Shown here: piece by piece, positions 6,417 to 8,702 of the stretch
How positions within the stretch are numbered: the stretch's first letter is position 1
Layout of the letters: every line of letters starts with the position of its first letter
Assembly: GCA_018224415.1 (NCBI GenBank)
Contig: JAGTUZ010000323.1
Location: 1-8,702 of the forward strand
Direction of reading: 5' to 3'
Length of the DNA stretch: 8,702 nt
DNA from: Bacteroidota bacterium
GTDB taxonomy: Bacteria; Bacteroidota; Ignavibacteria; SZUA-365
Position numbers and translations under genes: made by a program
Notes under the pieces: generated by a model
Seen by the model: the letters and a program-made list of their open reading frames with translations, nothing else
What the model was told of the DNA's origin: nothing
Databases searched by the model: none

Positions 6417-6438
6417 TCCCGTCCTTACGGGGACGGGA
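6417..6438 (+). other. Intercistronic hairpin between acpP and fabF
   Basis: TCCCGTCC (6417-6424) pairs perfectly with GGACGGGA (6431-6438) around loop TTACGG. Only ATCCATTTT follows, with no uninterrupted T-run directly after the stem, so full termination is unlikely. Partial termination or protection of an acpP mRNA 3' end is plausible. The right side of the hairpin overlaps the 11-mer shared with the fabG leader. Confidence 0.5.
6425..6435 (+). promoter_or_regulatory. 11-mer TTACGGGGACG upstream of fabF (copy 2)
   Basis: This is identical to 5290-5300 and ends 12 nt before the fabF Shine-Dalgarno GGAGGT (6448-6453), against 11 nt for the fabG copy. Here GGAC forms the right arm of a hairpin, whereas in the fabG leader the same bases form a left arm. 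The primary sequence is therefore shared, not the fold. The function is unknown. Confidence 0.4.
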
Positions 6439-6458
6439 ATCCATTTTGGAGGTCATCC

Positions 6459-7709
6459 ATGAATAGACGACGAGTTGTTGTGACAGGCATTGGCACGGTC
6501 AATCCCATCGGATTGACGGTGCAGGAATTCTGGAACAACGCACTCGCCGGTGTGAGCGGTGCCGAACTGATCACATCGTTCGACACATCCGAGTTCAAGA
6601 CCAAGTTCGCCTGCGAGGTGAAGGGCTTCGATCCGGAGAACTACATCGACAAGAAGTCGGCCAAGCGTATGGACAAGTTCACGCATTACGCCCTGGCTTC
6701 CGCCAACATGGCCATCGAAGATGCGGGCCTGACACCGGAGAAAACCGATTACGAGCGCGTGGGCGTGATCATCGGTTCTGGGATCGGCGGCATGTGGACG
6801 AACTGGGACCAGCAGAACGTCCTGATCGAGGAGAAATCCCCGCGACGCATCAGTCCGTTTTTCGTACCGATGCTGATTTCCGACATCGCCGCGGGCCATG
6901 TGTCCATCCAGCATGGATTCAAGGGTCCGAACTATGCCACGACATCCGCCTGCGCGACCTCCGCGCATGCCATCGGCGACTCCCTGATGCTGATCGAACG
7001 CGGCGACGCTGACGTAATGATCACCGGAGGCGCCGAGTCCGCCGTCTGTCCGATGGGCGTCGGCGGCTTCAACGCCGCGCGCGCGCTGTCGACCAACAAC
7101 GACAATCCCAAAGGCGCAAGTCGCCCGTTCGACAAGGACCGTGACGGCTTCGTGATGGGAGACGGCGGCGCGATCATCGTGCTCGAGGAACTCGGACACG
7201 CCCTCCGCCGTGGCGCGAAGATCTACGCCGAACTTTCCGGCATGGGCTTCACGGCCGATGCCTACCACATTACCGAACCCGCTCCCGGCGGTGAGGGCGC
7301 GGTGCGTTCGATGCGCGCTGCGATCAACAATGCCGGACTGAAGCCGGAGGACGTGGATGTGATCAGCGCCCATGGCACCTCGACGCTGTACAACGACCGC
7401 AACGAAACCACCGCGATCAAGACGCTGTTCGGCGCGCACGCACCGAAGCTCAAGGTCAACTCGGTCAAATCCATGACCGGACATCTGCTCGGCGCGGCCG
7501 GCGCGGTGGAAGCCATTGTTTCGGTGCTGATGATCCACACCGGGAAGGTTCACCCGACTATCAACTACAGCACACCCGATCCCGAGTGTGATCTCGATTA
7601 TGTTCCAAACACGGCGATCGACCATCCGGTGGACGTCGTGCTGTCCAATTCCTTCGGCTTCGGCGGCCATAACGCGTCGCTGCTGTTCCGGAAGTATGCG
7701 GACGCCTGA
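6459..7709 (+). CDS. fabF: 3-oxoacyl-[ACP] synthase II (KAS II)
   Basis: FabF elongates acyl-ACP by condensing it with malonyl-ACP. The 416-residue thiolase-fold protein has the normal length. The catalytic residues are Cys165 (TTSACATSAHAIG), His305 (SAHGTSTLYND) and His342 (KSMTGHLLGAAGAVEA), with Lys337 before the last. The C-terminal SFGFGGHNASLLF contains the gating Phe399. Small departures from the commonest motif forms are HGTSTL instead of HGTSTP and MGDGGAI instead of MG(E/D)GAG; neither removes a catalytic residue. A strong Shine-Dalgarno GGAGGT (6448-6453) lies five nt before the ATG. The neighbouring acpP encodes its substrate carrier. The His-His pattern fits FabF/FabB; the position after acpP makes FabF the natural name. 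Confidence 0.96.
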   Translation: MNRRRVVVTGIGTVNPIGLTVQEFWNNALAGVSGAELITSFDTSEFKTKFACEVKGFDPENYIDKKSAKRMDKFTHYALASANMAIEDAGLTPEKTDYERVGVIIGSGIGGMWTNWDQQNVLIEEKSPRRISPFFVPMLISDIAAGHVSIQHGFKGPNYATTSACATSAHAIGDSLMLIERGDADVMITGGAESAVCPMGVGGFNAARALSTNNDNPKGASRPFDKDRDGFVMGDGGAIIVLEELGHALRRGAKIYAELSGMGFTADAYHITEPAPGGEGAVRSMRAAINNAGLKPEDVDVISAHGTSTLYNDRNETTAIKTLFGAHAPKLKVNSVKSMTGHLLGAAGAVEAIVSVLMIHTGKVHPTINYSTPDPECDLDYVPNTAIDHPVDVVLSNSFGFGGHNASLLFRKYADA

Positions 7710-7726
7710 TGTGAAGCATTCATCGC

Positions 7727-8557
7727 ATGTTCCGTTTCCTACGATCCTTCGCATTTAAACGCAGCACCTCTCCCCGATCTGTTGTCGTCCCTCCTCCTGC
7801 GCGGCAGGAGGAGGAGCGGCTCGCCCTCTCCGCTTTTGCCACCTTCGACCATGCCGAGTTCACCCACCGTACCGGGTACCAGATCCGGGACCGGGAGTAC
7901 TTCCTCCAGGCCGTGATCCATCGCTCGTACCTGCAGATGTGTCCGCCGGGGCAGTTCCAATCCAATGAGCGGATGGAATTCCTCGGCGACTCGGTCCTCA
8001 ATCAGATTGTGGGCGAGTATCTCTACCATGCATTTCCCGTTGCGGAAGAAGGGCAGTTGTCGAAAATGCGTTCGCGGCTCGTGAGCCGCTATGCCCTGGC
8101 GGACTGTGCGCGCCGCCTGCGGCTGGAGGATTTCCTCCTGCTCAGTCCAAGCGCCCATCAGTCCATCAGCGACGGCAGCGAATCCATCCTCGTCGACGCG
8201 GTCGAGGCCTTCGTCGCGGCGATCTATCTTGACGGCGGCTACAGCGCCGCGCGGGGATTCATCACCAGCCACCTGCTCGACGTCTTCGGCGGCGAGCGCA
8301 TTTCGGTGGACGACAATTACAAGAGCCGGTTGCTCGAATACTCACAGGGTCGGGGAATGGGGACGCCCCGTTACGTCACCATCGACGAATCCGGTCCAGA
8401 CCACAGTCCGGTCTTCACCGTGGAAGTACAGGTCGGTGGCGTTCCCATCGGCGATGGCACGGGCGGAAACAAAAAGGCAGCGGAACAGCGCGCCGCCGCA
8501 CGCGCGCTCGGCTACCTGCAGTCAACGGAGAGCGGCTCCTCGCTGTCGTCGCTGTAA
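7727..8557 (+). CDS. rnc: Ribonuclease III
   Basis: RNase III cleaves double-stranded RNA, including the 16S/23S precursor stems and structured mRNAs. The 276-residue product has an RNase III domain at about 45-190 and a dsRNA-binding domain at about 195-266. The signature NERMEFLGDSVL (80-91) supplies Glu81, Glu84 and Asp88; Glu108 and the pair Asp157/Glu160 (VDAVEAF) complete the metal-binding acidic set. Alignment to E. coli numbering gives a constant offset of 43, so the protein carries an N-terminal extension of about 43 residues. That extension is rich in Arg, Ser and Pro, followed by an acidic EEE. The gene starts 17 nt after fabF without a clear Shine-Dalgarno, suggesting coupling to fabF. 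Its place after acpP-fabF is widely conserved. Confidence 0.95.
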   Translation: MFRFLRSFAFKRSTSPRSVVVPPPARQEEERLALSAFATFDHAEFTHRTGYQIRDREYFLQAVIHRSYLQMCPPGQFQSNERMEFLGDSVLNQIVGEYLYHAFPVAEEGQLSKMRSRLVSRYALADCARRLRLEDFLLLSPSAHQSISDGSESILVDAVEAFVAAIYLDGGYSAARGFITSHLLDVFGGERISVDDNYKSRLLEYSQGRGMGTPRYVTIDESGPDHSPVFTVEVQVGGVPIGDGTGGNKKAAEQRAAARALGYLQSTESGSSLSSL

Positions 8558-8558
8558 C

Positions 8559-8615
8559 GGAAGCGCCCGCTCCGAGAGGAAACGCCCGCTCCGAGAGGAG
8601 GCGCCCGCTGCCCGG
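8559..8615 (+). repeat. 19-bp tandem repeat directly after rnc
   Basis: The unit GGAAGCGCCCGCTCCGAGA (8559-8577) is followed head to tail by GGAAACGCCCGCTCCGAGA (8578-8596), with one difference. A third, partly decayed unit follows (8597-8615), matching in its first 13 positions except one (GGAGGCGCCCGCT). It begins one base after the rnc stop codon. The role is unknown. The rest of the window (8616-8702) shows only a weak hairpin, ACGGA/TCCGT, near 8626-8640 and no convincing gene. Confidence 0.8.
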
Positions 8616-8702
8616 ATGCCCACGGACGGAATTTCTCCGTTCCACCGGATGTTTGATGAGAACGCGTGCAACGACACGCTTGCGATACACGAACACCACA
8701 CC

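Noticed and set aside
6453..7754. 433-residue open frame on the - strand opposite fabF
   Set aside because: It is antisense to an unmistakable fabF, rich in His, Arg and Gly as expected for the shadow of a GC-biased gene, and shows no recognisable domain.
8415..8699. 94-residue open frame on the - strand over the rnc end and tandem repeat
   Set aside because: Overlaps the dsRNA-binding domain of rnc antisense; Arg-rich low-complexity translation with no recognisable motif.
8649..8702. ATG at 8649 open to the window edge, possible start of a next + strand gene
   Set aside because: Only 18 codons are visible, with no Shine-Dalgarno and no recognisable sequence; cannot be supported without the following DNA.
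1..8702. Search for CRISPR arrays, transposases, phage genes or a novel defence or mobile system
   Set aside because: No spaced direct repeats, no transposase or integrase motifs, and nearly all sequence is accounted for by conserved housekeeping genes in conserved order.

Overview
The window is a GC-rich bacterial chromosome segment with ordinary, densely packed housekeeping genes, almost all on the + strand. It opens with the 3' part of nrfA (pentaheme ammonia-forming nitrite reductase). Next comes a short non-coding stretch with a hairpin repeat, a bidirectional terminator and a tRNA-His gene on the - strand. The rest is one long + strand cluster: yceD (DUF177) - rpmF - plsX - fabH - fabD - fabG - acpP - fabF - rnc. 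The last ~145 bases after rnc hold a short tandem repeat and no supportable gene.

Organism: this gene order, running without interruption from yceD/rpmF through the fab genes into rnc, is the arrangement I associate with the Bacteroidota-Chlorobiota (FCB) lineage. The FabG type (Asp at the end of strand beta-2) and the -10-like TAnCTTGC motifs fit that. A GC-rich Ignavibacteria/Kapabacteria/Chlorobi-type or Rhodothermia-type genome is my best guess, as an inference without any search. NrfA suggests a capacity for anaerobic or microaerobic nitrite ammonification.

How the genes work together: YceD and ribosomal protein L32 tie the cluster to ribosome biogenesis. PlsX makes acyl-phosphate for phosphatidic acid synthesis. 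FabD loads malonate onto ACP (acpP), FabH starts chains, FabF elongates them and FabG performs the first reduction. RNase III at the end processes rRNA and mRNA. FabZ/FabA and the enoyl reductase are not in the window. Spacers are short (16-45 nt) in most of the cluster but widen to 67 and 76 nt on either side of acpP, where the DNA carries an AT-rich leader and a hairpin. This suggests acpP has its own expression control.

No previously undescribed system is evident. The most interesting non-coding signals are an identical 11-mer at nearly the same distance upstream of the fabG and fabF ribosome binding sites, a matched pair of divergent promoter-like sequences between tRNA-His and yceD, and a 19-bp tandem repeat just after rnc.
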